Positions 45,531-56,155 of a stretch of DNA of 64,000 nt are shown here, piece by piece (position 1 is the stretch's first letter; every line of letters starts with the position of its first letter). The notes under the pieces are model-generated. The model ran no database searches, was not told the DNA's origin, and saw only the letters and a list, made by a program, of their open reading frames with translations. Source of the DNA: Exophiala sp. HKRS030 (lineage: Eukaryota > Ascomycota > Eurotiomycetes > Chaetothyriales > Herpotrichiellaceae); the NCBI GenBank assembly GCA_023897205.1, contig JAHWDD010000005.1:1488001-1552000 (forward strand), written 5' to 3'. The translations under genes were made by a program, and so were the position numbers.

Positions 45531-46522
45531 GGCGCGAGGGAGAGATCGAAAGGAAACGAGACAGGAATGGCTTCAGGCTATCCTTATGGACAGCGAGCGC
45601 CGACGTGGATGAAGATCTGGGGAGGGAAGGGAGAAATCGAGTGGGCAACTGCGCAAAAAGTTTCTGGGGATAATAGAGGCGTCGTACGTTGATGGCCAGG
45701 CGCAGGGCGGGCGTAGGACAGCAGGCCAGAAGCGCCCCAACCAGTGAACAAAGCGTGTGAATTAAGCTTATCGCTAGGCATGCAGGAACAGGAATAGCCC
45801 TCGTCTCTCCACCGTTCCGGGTGGCTTCATTTTTTTCTGCACCCACTGCACTCGTTACACTTCAAGCCAACAAAATTGTTAGAATTACCAATGACCCTGT
45901 GACGGCACGTGATTCCCACATTCGCCTACGGAGCGAGTTCCTGTTAACTCGTATTGAGGTGGCCCAGATCAATCAATCCCTCGAAAATTAAACACCACAT
46001 GTCAGCCATGTAGTTGGAATAGCGACAATTCAACATACAAGAACCAATGTATCTCATAGCAGATCCATCAGCAATCCAAGGATTCTCCTTCCTAACCAGA
46101 CGGGTATGGTTGCACCAGAGATGGTACTGTCCAAGACATACCTAGCCATGCTTCCGTACCTACAATACAATACAGCAGAGAATAAATCAGACGGGGTTTG
46201 ACGAGGAATGCAAATCCTTGTTAGATATGGCATGAAAACATCTCAAGATGCCGTCCAGCATTTCAAATGTCCTTGGCGGATTGACCCGAGTCCATCGGCT
46301 GTATGACTCCATACGCAACGGCTATAACGGCAATATCATCCTGTTCCCCCTCGGCTTCCCAAACATGTTGGCCACTTTCAAGAGGACCGAGTCTGGTCCA
46401 TCAAAGTCCAATTCCTTTATATTGTAGATATTGTTTTACAATCATTCTCTTGTCTTCTACTTCATTATCACGACTTCATCTTCCTCGATTTTCCCCAAAG
46501 TCCCCATACATTCCTGACCGTC
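45531..46522. promoter_or_regulatory. Divergent promoter region of ERG12 and the glutaryl-CoA dehydrogenase gene
   Basis: No supported gene in 992 bp. Frames at 45514-45846 lack family features. The left part is the ERG12 leader; the right part (46300-46520) is pyrimidine-rich and is probably the leader of the plus-strand gene. No repeat or clear TATA was noted. Confidence 0.45.
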
Positions 46523-47791
46523 ATGTCCTTTCTTACGTCCACGACCCGGCGTGCAAGCCGGCTGGCATCATCACGTCTGATATCGTCTCGCTCTGCCTCC
46601 AGCCGTGCAACTTTCCAGTGGGATGACCCTCTCTCATCACAAACCCTCCTCACCGAGGAAGAGGTCAGCATTCAAGAGACCGCCCACGCTTATTGCCAGG
46701 ATCGCCTTCTTCCACGCGTCCTCGACGCTTACCGCACAGAAAACTACGATCGATCCATTCTCCAGGAAATGGGCTCTCTGGGCCTACTGGGCCCGACCAT
46801 AAAGACCCACGGTTGCCCGGGCGTGAGCTCCGTCGCCTCAGGACTAATCACCCGCGAGGTCGAACGCATCGATTCAGGTTACCGGAGCGGCATGTCCGTT
46901 CAATCGTCCCTCGTCATGGGTCCGATCGACCAATTCGGATCCCCGGCGCAAAAGGACCGCTGGCTCGAGAAACTGGGCAAGGGCGAATCCGTAGGCTGTT
47001 TTGGGCTGACCGAGCCGAACCATGGCTCGGATCCAGGATCCATGGAAACCACGGCGCGCCCTCACCCGACCAAGAAAGGTTACTACAGTCTCTCGGGTTC
47101 CAAGACGTGGATCACAAACTCCCCCATCGCCGATATATTACTCGTGTGGGCTAAACTCGACGGTCAAATCAAAGGGTTCGTGATCGAGCGCGCCGCCTGT
47201 CCTCCCGGAACACTCGAGACGCCTGCCCTCAAGAACAAGACCGGTCTCCGGGCCAGCATAACGGGGATGATCCAGCTCGACAACTGTCCCGTGCCGGAGG
47301 AGAACATGCTCAACGTGACCGGCCTCAAGGGTCCCTTTTCGTGCCTGAACTCGGCACGCTTCGGGATCGCGTTCGGTGTGGTGGGAGCGCTCGAAGACTG
47401 TATCGAACGCACGAGGACGTACGCCCTCGAGCGCAAACAATTCCAGAACAACCCGTTGGCCAAGTACCAGCTGGTCCAGAAGAAGCTGGCCGACGCTTCG
47501 ACGGACGCGGCGTACGGTCTGCTCGCCGCGATTCAGGTCGGACGGGTAAAGGACAGCGAGGCCGGCTTGGCCCCGGAGATGATCAGTATGATCAAGAGAC
47601 AAAACTGTGATCGCGCGTTGCACCACTCGCGGACGCTACAGGAAATCTTTGGAGGGAACGCGGTGAGCGACGAGTACCACATCGGACGACACGTGGCAAA
47701 TTTGTTCGTCACCCAGACGTACGAGGGCCAAAGTGATATCCATGCTTTGATTCTAGGAAGGGCGATTACAGGATTGCAGGCGTTCTTTTAA
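46523..47791 (+). CDS. Glutaryl-CoA dehydrogenase, mitochondrial (acyl-CoA dehydrogenase family)
   Basis: This is a single exon of 422 residues. The first 30 residues are Arg/Ser-rich with no acids (MSFLTSTTRRASRLASSRL), a good mitochondrial presequence. The acyl-CoA dehydrogenase fold follows: LLTEEEVSIQETAHAYCQ, GSLGLLGPTIKTHGCPG, GCFGLTEPNHGSDPGSM (FAD/substrate loop), GSKTWITNSPIADI, NSARFGIAFGVVGALEDC and ALERKQFQNNPLAKYQLVQ. The catalytic base is the Glu in YEGQSDIH (Glu401), and the tail HALILGRAITG is typical of glutaryl-CoA dehydrogenase rather than other family members. The enzyme oxidatively decarboxylates glutaryl-CoA to crotonyl-CoA in lysine and tryptophan breakdown, reducing electron-transfer flavoprotein. 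The middle part is G+C-rich. Confidence 0.93.
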   Translation: MSFLTSTTRRASRLASSRLISSRSASSRATFQWDDPLSSQTLLTEEEVSIQETAHAYCQDRLLPRVLDAYRTENYDRSILQEMGSLGLLGPTIKTHGCPGVSSVASGLITREVERIDSGYRSGMSVQSSLVMGPIDQFGSPAQKDRWLEKLGKGESVGCFGLTEPNHGSDPGSMETTARPHPTKKGYYSLSGSKTWITNSPIADILLVWAKLDGQIKGFVIERAACPPGTLETPALKNKTGLRASITGMIQLDNCPVPEENMLNVTGLKGPFSCLNSARFGIAFGVVGALEDCIERTRTYALERKQFQNNPLAKYQLVQKKLADASTDAAYGLLAAIQVGRVKDSEAGLAPEMISMIKRQNCDRALHHSRTLQEIFGGNAVSDEYHIGRHVANLFVTQTYEGQSDIHALILGRAITGLQAFF

Positions 47792-48054
47792 AGAACAAAA
47801 AAAGACGGAAATTTTCATCTGTTTTCCGATTTAGGTAGATATATCTATACATATTTGGAGCTTCATGTGTAAAAAGGAACAAGATATTACTTTTCCATCC
47901 CGGAAAAAACCAAATGTCCACTGGGTTTTGAGGATTTTGCATCTCTACATGCTTCGAACGATGCACATGTGAAAGATTGAGAATCCATCTGGGCCATCTC
48001 TGCTCTTTTGTGGGCAGCCGTCCATCCCGGTCCGAGTGTCCGAAAATCTAGATA

Positions 48055-48789
48055 TCAATTCACCCTGCCCGGCCTCTCCGAGCGCGTGTTCCCGACCTGG
48101 CCGTTCACCCTGCCGTGCAGCCACTTGAGGATCATGGTGTTGGCGGCCATGATGAGCGCGCTGGCCGTGAACAGGCCGACGCGCTGGGTCCGGTCGAGCA
48201 CTTCGAACAAGGGGTACGGGTAGAAGCCGTTGTAGCCGTAACACAGCTCGATCCAGAACCAGTAGGCGAAGGCGATGGCCACGCTCAGCGCGACCGAGGG
48301 GAGCGCGGTGACGGTCCAGGGGGGGCTGAGCAGGAGGATGTCGAGGAGCAGCAGGGCGCTCGGGGCGAGGTGGAAGCCCAGGTCGGCGGCGACGGGGAGC
48401 TCGAGCTCCTTGGGGACCACGAGCTCCGGGTCGACGGCCCTCAGGCCCCAGTAGAGCACGCTGACCAGGACCTCCATGGGTGCCGAGCACACGGACAGGA
48501 CGTTCTTGGCGGCGAACAGCCGCCGGGACAGCGTCACGTCCGCCGCGAGCCCGAGGGCGAACGTGGCCGTGGCCAGCGTCAGGCCGATGATGGTCAGGTA
48601 CTGGAAGTGCCACCCGTACGCCTGGTTGATGTGGTTCGGGTTCGCCACGAGGTAGTTGTAGCTGTACGCGAAGCTGGCGAGGCCGGCGGCGTGGACGGCC
48701 GCCGAGAACCCCCGCGACGGCGACGAGAGACGTTGGAGCGGGTGCTGTCGGATGAGTTTGTTCATGGCTTGGGTGCTGGGAGATGACAT
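48055..48789 (-). CDS. FAR-17a/AIG1-like integral membrane protein
   Basis: This is a single exon of 244 residues with about six hydrophobic segments. Family features include HAAGLASFAYSYNYLV, the loop NPNHINQAYGWHFQYLTIIGL and DVTLSRRLFAAKNVLSVCSAPMEV, and a later HLAPSALLLLDILLL and YWFWIELCYGYNGFYPYPLFEVL. In animal AIG1/ADTRP a Thr and a His act as catalytic residues of an atypical lipid (FAHFA) hydrolase; here Thr66 in QYLTII and His140 in GFHLAP sit in the matching places, so hydrolase activity is plausible but unproven. It is expected in endomembranes. The coding sequence is very G+C-rich, which creates long antisense frames. The ATG at 48765 (residue 9) is an alternative start. It is convergent with the glutaryl-CoA dehydrogenase gene. 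Confidence 0.85.
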   Translation of the reverse strand: MSSPSTQAMNKLIRQHPLQRLSSPSRGFSAAVHAAGLASFAYSYNYLVANPNHINQAYGWHFQYLTIIGLTLATATFALGLAADVTLSRRLFAAKNVLSVCSAPMEVLVSVLYWGLRAVDPELVVPKELELPVAADLGFHLAPSALLLLDILLLSPPWTVTALPSVALSVAIAFAYWFWIELCYGYNGFYPYPLFEVLDRTQRVGLFTASALIMAANTMILKWLHGRVNGQVGNTRSERPGRVN

Positions 48790-49437
48790 TATTTTTTTCT
48801 TCCGCGTTTCGTTTGGTTTCTGGATACAAATTCCTCAAAAATTACAGAAAACCCCCGAGCGATTTGTTGCCTGTTCCAAATTGCAACGCCTTGGAATGCA
48901 AGAAGTGGTTACGCAGTAGAGCTCTAAGATGGACGTGGTGATGGGGTGATTGTCGATAGGTCCAGAGTGAGGCCCCCTTTTAATCAAATGAAGCGTATAT
49001 CAGTCAGTGAAAGAGTGAGAAAGAAGAGCGAGTTGGATGCATACAGTGAGATTCTATGAACATAAATACAATGATGAAATGGAAATAAATGGAATTGACG
49101 TTGTCGCACGTGCTGACGTCGTTTAATAGATGGCTGCCAATTATATTCGGTACCGAGTCTCACCTCTTCGTGTCCGCACGTGTAAGAAAGAACAAAACCA
49201 GAGCATTGTTAGGCACAATAGATATCTAGAGGACTGTACAGCCACAAAAACAAGTGCCAGATTGGCGACATGAATGTTCCACTGCAGAAGTCATGAAAAA
49301 AACAGTATATAGACCCAAAATCCCCCAGCACCAACGCTCATCAAATGCAAAAAGTAGAGATAATATCTCATGGTCATAAAACGTAAACATAGTCGTGTCC
49401 ACCTGTGTGTTGCTACACATCGGTACTCCATGTATAA
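48790..49437. other. Intergenic: AIG1-like gene promoter and Zn-cluster gene 3' flank
   Basis: The 648 bp show an abrupt return to A+T-richer sequence compared with the adjoining gene. No gene or repeat was recognised. Confidence 0.4.
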
Positions 49438-52192
49438 TCAACCAAAGAATCCTCCTGTTGTCAAACCCTCCCAACTAACTCCTGTCCGCCAAACCTCTTC
49501 CATGATCTTGCGAGCATGACTGACTTGACACATTCCAAGTCCTTCAGAGGCCTTGATCCTGCTTAGAACCTCTGCTCGATCGAGTGGATCTTCAGCCTCG
49601 ACACCAGCCGTGAACATGGGAAACAAGAGACAGGCTTCGGCACTCCCTTCTCGTCGAATGCTTTGTAAAATTTTCACAATTTCATGAACCGCGTGCTGCA
49701 CCGCCTGATCACTACGAGGAAGGTTGTGAATTCTGCGGAGCAGGTGTACAAGCCCTGCCCAATGAAACGCAGAATTTGTCGCAAAAGCTTCTTCCTGGTC
49801 TTTCTCTGACATTTCTGCATAAGCCGAGTTGCGTCGTGAGTCGCACAGGTGGGCTTTTGTCATTTGTGGACTATGGTGACATTGGATGTGTTCGTGGTTT
49901 CGAGCACGCTCCAGGTCCTGGCGCAGCTTCTCTGCTTTCTTAAGGATATCGGGGGCAGGCCTCCATGCTTCGTTGATCTGTCCAGTCTCTGGATCGATCC
50001 TGCCCGACTCACATTGTCTGGCCAGGACAGCCACCTGAGCCAGGATTGAAACACACCTGGTAGTGAAGCCTAACAAACAGTCAATGGTATAGTCATCGTC
50101 ATCATCTCCATCGTCGTCGGTCAGTGACAGCTCCTTTGCCGAAGTGCTATCTTCGTGCGAACTGGACCAGTAATTGCCGGCAAACAGAGGCTCTTCATTG
50201 CGTCTGCCAGAGAGCGAACCCAACACGTCCAGATATGCTAACCATCGAGTCAAAAAGAACATGACTGGGTCCTTTCTTGAGATCGAATTTGGGCCTCCTC
50301 GAGCACGGATGATACTTCTGGCAACACTCAGATGATTTTGCCACGGGATGGATACACCAAAACTTGAAGGTGAAATGATCTCCAGAGAAGACAACATGAT
50401 TGCGGTGGCCAAATTAGCATTGGATACATCCGTGTTTGAAACATTGTCCAGAGTCTGTCGCAGGAAGGGAAACACATCTCGAACCCAATGAGCAATACGA
50501 TTCGCAGGTTCGGGGTGATTCAACAGTCTCGCCCGATGGCATGCAGAATAGGCCAGTAATAAGTTGAGTAGATTCGTGTTCTCCACGGCCACTGAGATCT
50601 ATAAGTAAATGAAGCATCTTCGCATTCTTTTTGTGACTTACTTTTTGGGAGAATTGTCTTGAAAGGGTTTTCGGGACAATCATGTGGCACCAAAATCCTG
50701 GCCGTGTGGTTGAGAAAGTGATGGAAATAGAGCAAGTTCATTGGATTCTCTGAAAGTGTTCGAGGTAATGGTTCTAACTTTCGTGGGATCTTGATGGGAA
50801 CTGGTGAAGCGTAATAGCCGCCTTTGGCAAACACTGTCTCCCGACTTACAAGCCCAAAACCAAACTCTGGTACTCCGAGATCGGTGTCGTTTAACCATGA
50901 TTCGAAGTCACTATGTTCTGAAGGTGAGTCGCCTGAGATGGCCATGGTGTCATTGTTCCTCGGGATGTCCAGGTCAGGATTTCCGCGGTCCATCCCATAA
51001 GTCTCGGTCTGCGTGTACGACACCATTCGCTGGTGAAGAGAACCACGCCGTGAGTACTGATCATCGGGCACCACGGTCTGTTCGGCAAGGTTTGAAGCCT
51101 TTGAGTCTTCCGTGTCAAGATCTTCAGACAACAAGGAGCTCACTGAGATACGTCGATCATCGCCATCCGTGGCTTGTGATGCCGAGGTCGCTGGAGTCAA
51201 TGGATTGCTGAGGTAAGAAGGGAAGAAAGTAGGTGTGTTAGGATTGAACTGGACCCGGAGTGATTCCTCGGTTTCATTGGGACCATAAGACGTTGCCCGT
51301 TGAAAGTTTTGCATCGGTCTGCCAAAGTTGTCCGTCCGAGGACTCAACTTTATTCTTTTGGAAGGGTGTTGGGGCGAATTGACAGATTCCTGATAGTGAA
51401 TCGGGTTGGACGTTGGCATGGGCGGGCGCATTTGCACAGTGTTCCCACCAAAGTGATACATCCCCCCATTGAGGCTCGGGCTGCCGAATGCTGATTCTGA
51501 TGGCGAAGGATATGCTGGAAGCGACATTGAATGTCGCAAAGGGGGCACAGGTACATTTTCGGGTCCTACAGGATGGGTTGCACCTTCAGTCCAGCGGGGT
51601 GTCCTCAAGACAGGTGGAGGGGGTGGTCTGGAAGGATTGGGATCGGTCGCAGGCATTGGAACGGGGTTCGAGAAATGAGGAATCGAAGACATTGAGGGGT
51701 CTGGCGAGTGGTGTCCAACGAGGTAGTTCGGAGGCATTTGTGATTGCATATCAGAAACTCGGGAATTCATGTCGCAGTCGAGTCCTTGAACGGGAACACC
51801 GTTTGAATAACCATGCAACATGGGCTGCGGTGGAGTGGTTTGATGCTGGCTGAAGGTCATGATTTGTGCGCCCGGTTTTCCGTCGTCTTTTCTCTTGCTT
51901 CGTCCATCCCAGTTCAATCGTATACTGTAATCGCATGTTTCACCTTGCCTCTGGCAGTTGACACAACTGGGCTTCTCTTCCCCACTGTAGCCTGTTAGTA
52001 TATAGACGCACCGGACAATCACCATGAGGGACACTCATACCACTTGACCTTCCTCGATTTACAAGGCCTATTTCCCGGGTATGTATAAGCAGACGTATCT
52101 CAAGAGTTCTGCCGAGTCACCTACCAGCAACCATTCCTCGAGCGCTTCTTCGCCTCTCTTCCATCCTGATCGGCTTTCTTTGGGCGCGGCAT
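49438..52192 (-). CDS. Zn(II)2Cys6 transcription factor with a fungal regulatory C-terminal domain
   Basis: I propose four exons, 52125-52192, 52041-52067, 50642-51984 and 49438-50591, giving 863 residues. The first three assemble the zinc cluster: MPRPKKADQDGREAKKRSRN, then Cys at 22, 25, 32, 39, 42 and 49 (CX2CX6CX6CX2CX6C). Exon 2 is 27 nt and contributes PCKSRKVK. A long Pro/Ser-rich linker (about 60-390) follows. From the region ending PHDCPENPFKTILPK, a 50-nt intron (GTAAGT...CTCAG) leads to MAVENTNLLNLLLAYSACHRARLL, the start of the C-terminal regulatory domain shared by many mould regulators of the Fungal_trans_2 type (helices with WVRDVFPFLRQTL, ATAIMLSSLEII, WQNHLSVARSIIRARGG). It is expected in the nucleus; target genes are unknown and no metabolic cluster is adjacent. 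Confidence 0.88.
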
Positions 52193-52764
52193 GGCGTGCG
52201 AATTCTGTCACCGGAATAGCAGGGTTTCGACATCAACATAGGTCTTTAAGGGGCAGGTATCCTAGGGTCCGGAGGATTCGCAACGGCATCTTCTGTGCAC
52301 GAATACGGGCTGAGATAAGATGTGCACCGGCGAAGTCGGTATCGAAGTTTGGGGTTAATTTCGAGAGTCGCAAAGGTGGGAAACAGGCACAGCATGAACC
52401 CAAGACGTCCTGGACTGATATGCTGCAGCAATAGTCATGATCTTTTGATGACAGTCTGCTCAGACTCGAAAGAACGACAGACGATCAGCATGGGGATAAA
52501 GAAGAGTGTGATGCGCAGGCTGGCAGGTGGCTGCTTGGAGCCGACGCAGGCTGCTCATAGACAAGGCCCGGGGGGAGGATGGATACGGAGTACAGGCCAA
52601 TAGAGATGCCCAGAAGAGGCAGTATGACCCTTAAGCGATAGTGCCCGCATTCAGTACAGTAGGCAAAACTTTAGCTGCAATCATGCCTGGAGAAAAAGTC
52701 TCTTATAACTAAACTTCCAGGTTAGGACGGGTTACGAGAACGAGACTCGCCTTCCCGAGCTGAA

Positions 52765-52958
52765 ATGTCGACTGCCGCTTCACCATCAGCAGCGCACGGG
52801 CCAGACTATGTTGAACATCCAGAATCTGTTGATGGCTTGTTCGCTTACATGCACAGCTTAGAATTGTAAGCACTTCTGTAGCATCCTAATTATTACTTCG
52901 AGCTGTGGCTGGTCTCGCAACATACAGTACGTGCTTGGCGGGTCTTTTTGCGGCGTGA
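52765..52958 (+). CDS. Possible 43-residue protein with one intron (tentative)
   Basis: An ATG at 52765 opens MSTAASPSAAHGPDYVEHPE... A GTAAGC at 52866 and an ACAG at 52924-52927 (62-nt intron with CTAAT branch-like sequence) join it to FTCLAGLFAA and a stop at 52956-52958. Unspliced, it ends after 34 residues. The product resembles no family known to me and is short, so it may be a leader feature of PAM17 rather than a gene. It is listed because it has both splice signals and a closed frame. Confidence 0.25.
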
Positions 52959-53036
52959 AGTCACTGTGGCTGCTTCTACCTCGCAAATCCAGCCTCAACT
53001 GGAAGCTTGACTGTGACCGCAGCTGGCGAAAAAAAG

Positions 53037-53070
53037 CACCACCACCACCACCACCAACACCAACACCAAC
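53037..53070. repeat. CACCAC / CACCAA triplet tract upstream of PAM17
   Basis: An imperfect (ACC)n run with interspersed AAC, 58-91 bp upstream of the PAM17 start codon. It probably lies in the 5' untranslated leader; function unknown. Confidence 0.8.
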
Positions 53071-53127
53071 ATCTCTTCAGCTGTTATATTCTGACTACAA
53101 CATTCAATATCTGTCAGCACCGTTGTA

Positions 53128-53868
53128 ATGGCTGCCAGGTCTACTAGGATTGGTCTGCAGCTTACTCAATCCCAACCGACCCTGCTCAAGTCACACTATG
53201 TGTCGACACCCTCACGGCGAGGCATGTCTTCTGCAACCCTCATAGCACGACCTCACCGACCATCATCCTCCAAGCTCGCAGCCCTAGCGGCCTCTCCATC
53301 GCCCTCCACAAACACTTCAGCATCTTTTTTCACCCCTTCCCTGTGCCGCATCCGCCATGCGTCGACTTCCGCCGACTCTCCGCGACCCTCTTCTGATATC
53401 CTTGACTGGAATGCCTTCTTCCGACTGCGCCAGTCTCGACGCCGATATGCCCTAACCTCCTCCATAGTCACGTCCATAGTATCTACGGGTGGTGCTATCG
53501 CCGCCTTCTCGGAAGTACCAGACTTGGCTGACCAGATTACAAAACTGGTGCCAACAGATCCATTCATCAGTATGGGAATTGCAACCTTTGGTGCAACCTT
53601 TCTAGGATGGCTCATCGGCCCGGCATTTGGCAACTCACTATGGAAACTGCTTCATCGAAGCCGTCTCCCAGAATTCACAATCAAAGAACGAGCCTTCTTT
53701 GAAAGGATCAAGAGGCACCGAGTCAATCCTAGCGGTGCTAGCACAAACAATCCCGTCCCGGACTTTTACGGCGAGAAGATATCAAGTGTGGCTGGATATC
53801 GCAATTGGCTGAAAGACCAGAGAGCGTTCAACAGGAAAAGAGGCGGAAACTACGCATCTACAGTCTGA
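53128..53868 (+). CDS. PAM17: Presequence translocase-associated motor subunit Pam17
   Basis: This is a single exon of 246 residues. The first 80 residues are basic and Ser-rich (MAARSTRIGLQLTQSQ...), a mitochondrial presequence. The body matches Pam17: LDWNAFFRLRQSRRRYALTSSI, a first TM segment (VTSIVSTGGAIAAF), a loop with DLADQITKLVPTDPFI, a second TM segment (GIATFGATFLGWLIGPAFG), and the matrix-side tail FFERIKRHRVNPSGAS and NPVPDFYGEKISSVAGYRNWLKDQRAFNRK. Pam17 is an inner-membrane regulator of the TIM23 import motor, coupling the channel to Hsp70. Length is typical. Confidence 0.93.
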   Translation: MAARSTRIGLQLTQSQPTLLKSHYVSTPSRRGMSSATLIARPHRPSSSKLAALAASPSPSTNTSASFFTPSLCRIRHASTSADSPRPSSDILDWNAFFRLRQSRRRYALTSSIVTSIVSTGGAIAAFSEVPDLADQITKLVPTDPFISMGIATFGATFLGWLIGPAFGNSLWKLLHRSRLPEFTIKERAFFERIKRHRVNPSGASTNNPVPDFYGEKISSVAGYRNWLKDQRAFNRKRGGNYASTV

Positions 53869-55112
53869 GGCTCGAGCAGACATGCTATAACACTGTTTAG
53901 TTCAAAATCGACGTGTCAGGGTGCGTTGGGTCGCTAGAAGAGGATGGCTTTTGCTGTGTAATACCATATCACTTTCGTTGTACAACACACTCCACACACT
54001 GGTGCAATAAGGATCAAGCAGATGATACCCTTGGACTCTTTTCCATGGTCATAAAATGTTTTGCGGAGCTGTTAGCCCTCGAATCACTCACTTAGTCAAC
54101 GTTTGCTCTCACATGCAGCAAGCCAGACGGCAATAGACCTCGCCGTCTTTCGTGTCTTTCGCGGGACATTGCATCGGCCATGGTGAGATCTGGAATCTCA
54201 CGACAATCGTGGACAAGTTCTATCACGCTCTGGAATGCCATCTGTCCCATCTGTCACCGCTCCTCACTCACTATGGGTAACAGGTACAGCCCACCGAGTT
54301 CTAGCCGGGCTGATTATCTGTGCTAGGACATGCTCGGGTTTTATCCTAGATGCAAGGCCTGTTGGATATTTTTTCCCCTGGTCCACAAGGCTATTTGCAG
54401 CCTCGTGGTGGAAATGTCTGGTGTTTCTGAGATGCCTCCCCGGCAAACTCTCGGAGCAAGGGTGAGTCAGCAATGTCGTGGACGGTGATTGGCGGGAGAT
54501 TTGCGGAAGATCTACGGCTCCAAATGAACATCTTTTTGATAATCTTTCAACCGGACAAAATGCCGGATTCCATCCATTCTCATTGCTTCCTTCATGCGCC
54601 ATTTTGAAGTCAGTGCATCATCTTTTCGGCGAATCAAATCCGCTTTGGCCCAAGCGAAGATCCAGCAAAGGGACATGACTTGGCTGCAGGCATGTTGAGT
54701 CTTGCTATATAATCACCCGAACCAGCACCAATTGCCATGGATGTAGGTCTGAAAGAGGTAATTGAACAACATCTTATACATCATCCCATCATTTGCCCTG
54801 CGTCAGTCCACTATCATCCCCCCCGAGATATCTGCATACTTCAATATTTCTATCACTGGGTGTTTTATCATCTTCTCGTATTGGCGATATATCTCGTGGC
54901 TTTTTCAACCACCCTCACTTTGCCGGATCTATTTATACATATTGAACCTTGGACTACCTCACCTGATTGACGATTTGATTCTGCGCACTCAGCGTTTCGA
55001 GCCTTCCAAGGATTCCTACAAGCAGTTGACAAACCAGGAAGTCCCAAGTGTTGAACCGGAACGGCATTTGATAATATCTGAACGACAAGGATAACACAGC
55101 TCCCAATCAAAC
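53869..55112. promoter_or_regulatory. PAM17 3' flank and upstream region of the 310-residue gene
   Basis: No supported gene in 1.24 kb. A TATA-like element (TATATAAT, 54706-54713) lies about 400 bp before the next start codon. An inverted CCAAT box (ATTGG) is at about 54488. Frames at 54235-54970 have no recognisable features. Confidence 0.45.
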
Positions 55113-56045
55113 ATGTCTAAAATATCCATCCTGGGTTTCCTACCCAATTCCGACGACACCTCTAGCACTTTGCCCCCCATCCACTGGTCCATCCTCGTCT
55201 CTCCTCTCAACGAGGATGCCTCATCCCAGGCCCAAGCACAACCCAAATCCAGATCACGTCTCTTCCGACTGAACTCGGGTCCCAAAAAACTGACGAGCGA
55301 TACTGTCCTCTTCGACATGCACAACCATCAACTCCGCCAACAGCCGTACCCCGTTCCAATTGAGTCATCTTCGAGCGACGATGAGTCCGCCGAGGTTCCT
55401 CCCTCCACCACGACTACACGAACGTCCATCACATCTTCCGACCGGAACCAACTGGTCCACCCGGTCATCCGCGTCTACCTGGCCCCCTACCACTCGGTGC
55501 CGTTCAAGCTCGTCCCAAAACTCTCGTCCATCCTCTACCAGACACCCACCTACGGCCCCGAAGATGACTGGCTCCGGGCCGCCCTCGAGAACCTGATCTG
55601 CTCCCGCATCTTGGGGAGTGACACGCCGCAACACATCTACAGCGCCCCCTCGATCCTCGACTTCATTCATGATTGTCTTTCGAGTAACAGCGCAGCGCTC
55701 TCCACAGTCGGGGCAGACCCAGATGACTCCGATTCCGACATCATCGATTCCGACTACACCGTCCACCTCGTCCGGCTCGCCCAGGCCAAAGCAATGTTCA
55801 ACCACTCGGCCACACCGTCGCGGACGTCCAGTATGACCGGGGGATCCGCCATGTCCCTGCAAGAGGAAAAGTCCGCGTCGGCTCGCACGGCAGGAAGCGG
55901 TGGTGGCAAATCCAAAAGGCACTTTTTGGGCTTCTGGCTCACCCAAGGAAGTAACGGCCAGAAATTTCATCATCAGCGTACGCAGTGCGCCTACGACCCT
56001 CATCCGTGGCAGAGACAGGATGACCCATACGGCGGATTGATGTGA
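55113..56045 (+). CDS. Unrecognised fungal protein, 310 aa, with a duplicated C-terminal motif downstream
   Basis: A single open exon encodes 310 residues starting MSKISILGFLPN. Recognisable parts are a hydrophilic Ser-rich segment (SSSSDDESAEVPPS), a conserved-looking middle (HPVIRVYLAPYHSVPFKLVP, DDWLRAALENLICSRIL, DFIHDCLSSNS), and a Ser/Gly-rich tail. It ends in QRTQCAYDPHPWQRQDDPYGGLM. No signal peptide, TM segment or known domain was seen. A second, related C-terminus is encoded 111 bp downstream (56169-56237), so the gene may have alternative last exons. Function is unknown. The upstream TATA-like site at 54706 supports independent transcription. Confidence 0.7.
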   Translation: MSKISILGFLPNSDDTSSTLPPIHWSILVSPLNEDASSQAQAQPKSRSRLFRLNSGPKKLTSDTVLFDMHNHQLRQQPYPVPIESSSSDDESAEVPPSTTTTRTSITSSDRNQLVHPVIRVYLAPYHSVPFKLVPKLSSILYQTPTYGPEDDWLRAALENLICSRILGSDTPQHIYSAPSILDFIHDCLSSNSAALSTVGADPDDSDSDIIDSDYTVHLVRLAQAKAMFNHSATPSRTSSMTGGSAMSLQEEKSASARTAGSGGGKSKRHFLGFWLTQGSNGQKFHHQRTQCAYDPHPWQRQDDPYGGLM

Positions 56046-56155
56046 GCAATCATGGCCCATCACCTTGCACTCAAGAAAGCTTCATGTGCCTTTATTTCCC
56101 GTAACGAATTCTTCACTGAGTGGTGCGTTTTTGCTCTTTTTTGTTTTTTCAACAG

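Larger units (their letters stand above)
52193..53127. promoter_or_regulatory. Divergent region between the Zn-cluster gene and PAM17
   Basis: The 935 bp hold the promoters of both genes, the tentative short gene at 52765-52958, and a (ACC)n tract at 53037-53070 just upstream of PAM17. Plus-strand frames at 52081-52603 are in the leader of the minus-strand gene and show no family features. Confidence 0.45.

Noticed and set aside
48115..48786. 223-codon plus-strand and 297-codon minus-strand frames over the AIG1-like gene
   Set aside because: High G+C removes stops on all frames; their Arg/Gly/Pro-rich composition is typical of shadows, and only one frame gives TM segments with family motifs.
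55365..56063. 232-codon minus-strand frame over the 310-residue gene
   Set aside because: Composition and lack of motifs suggest an antisense shadow; the plus-strand frame has the conserved-looking C-terminal repeat.
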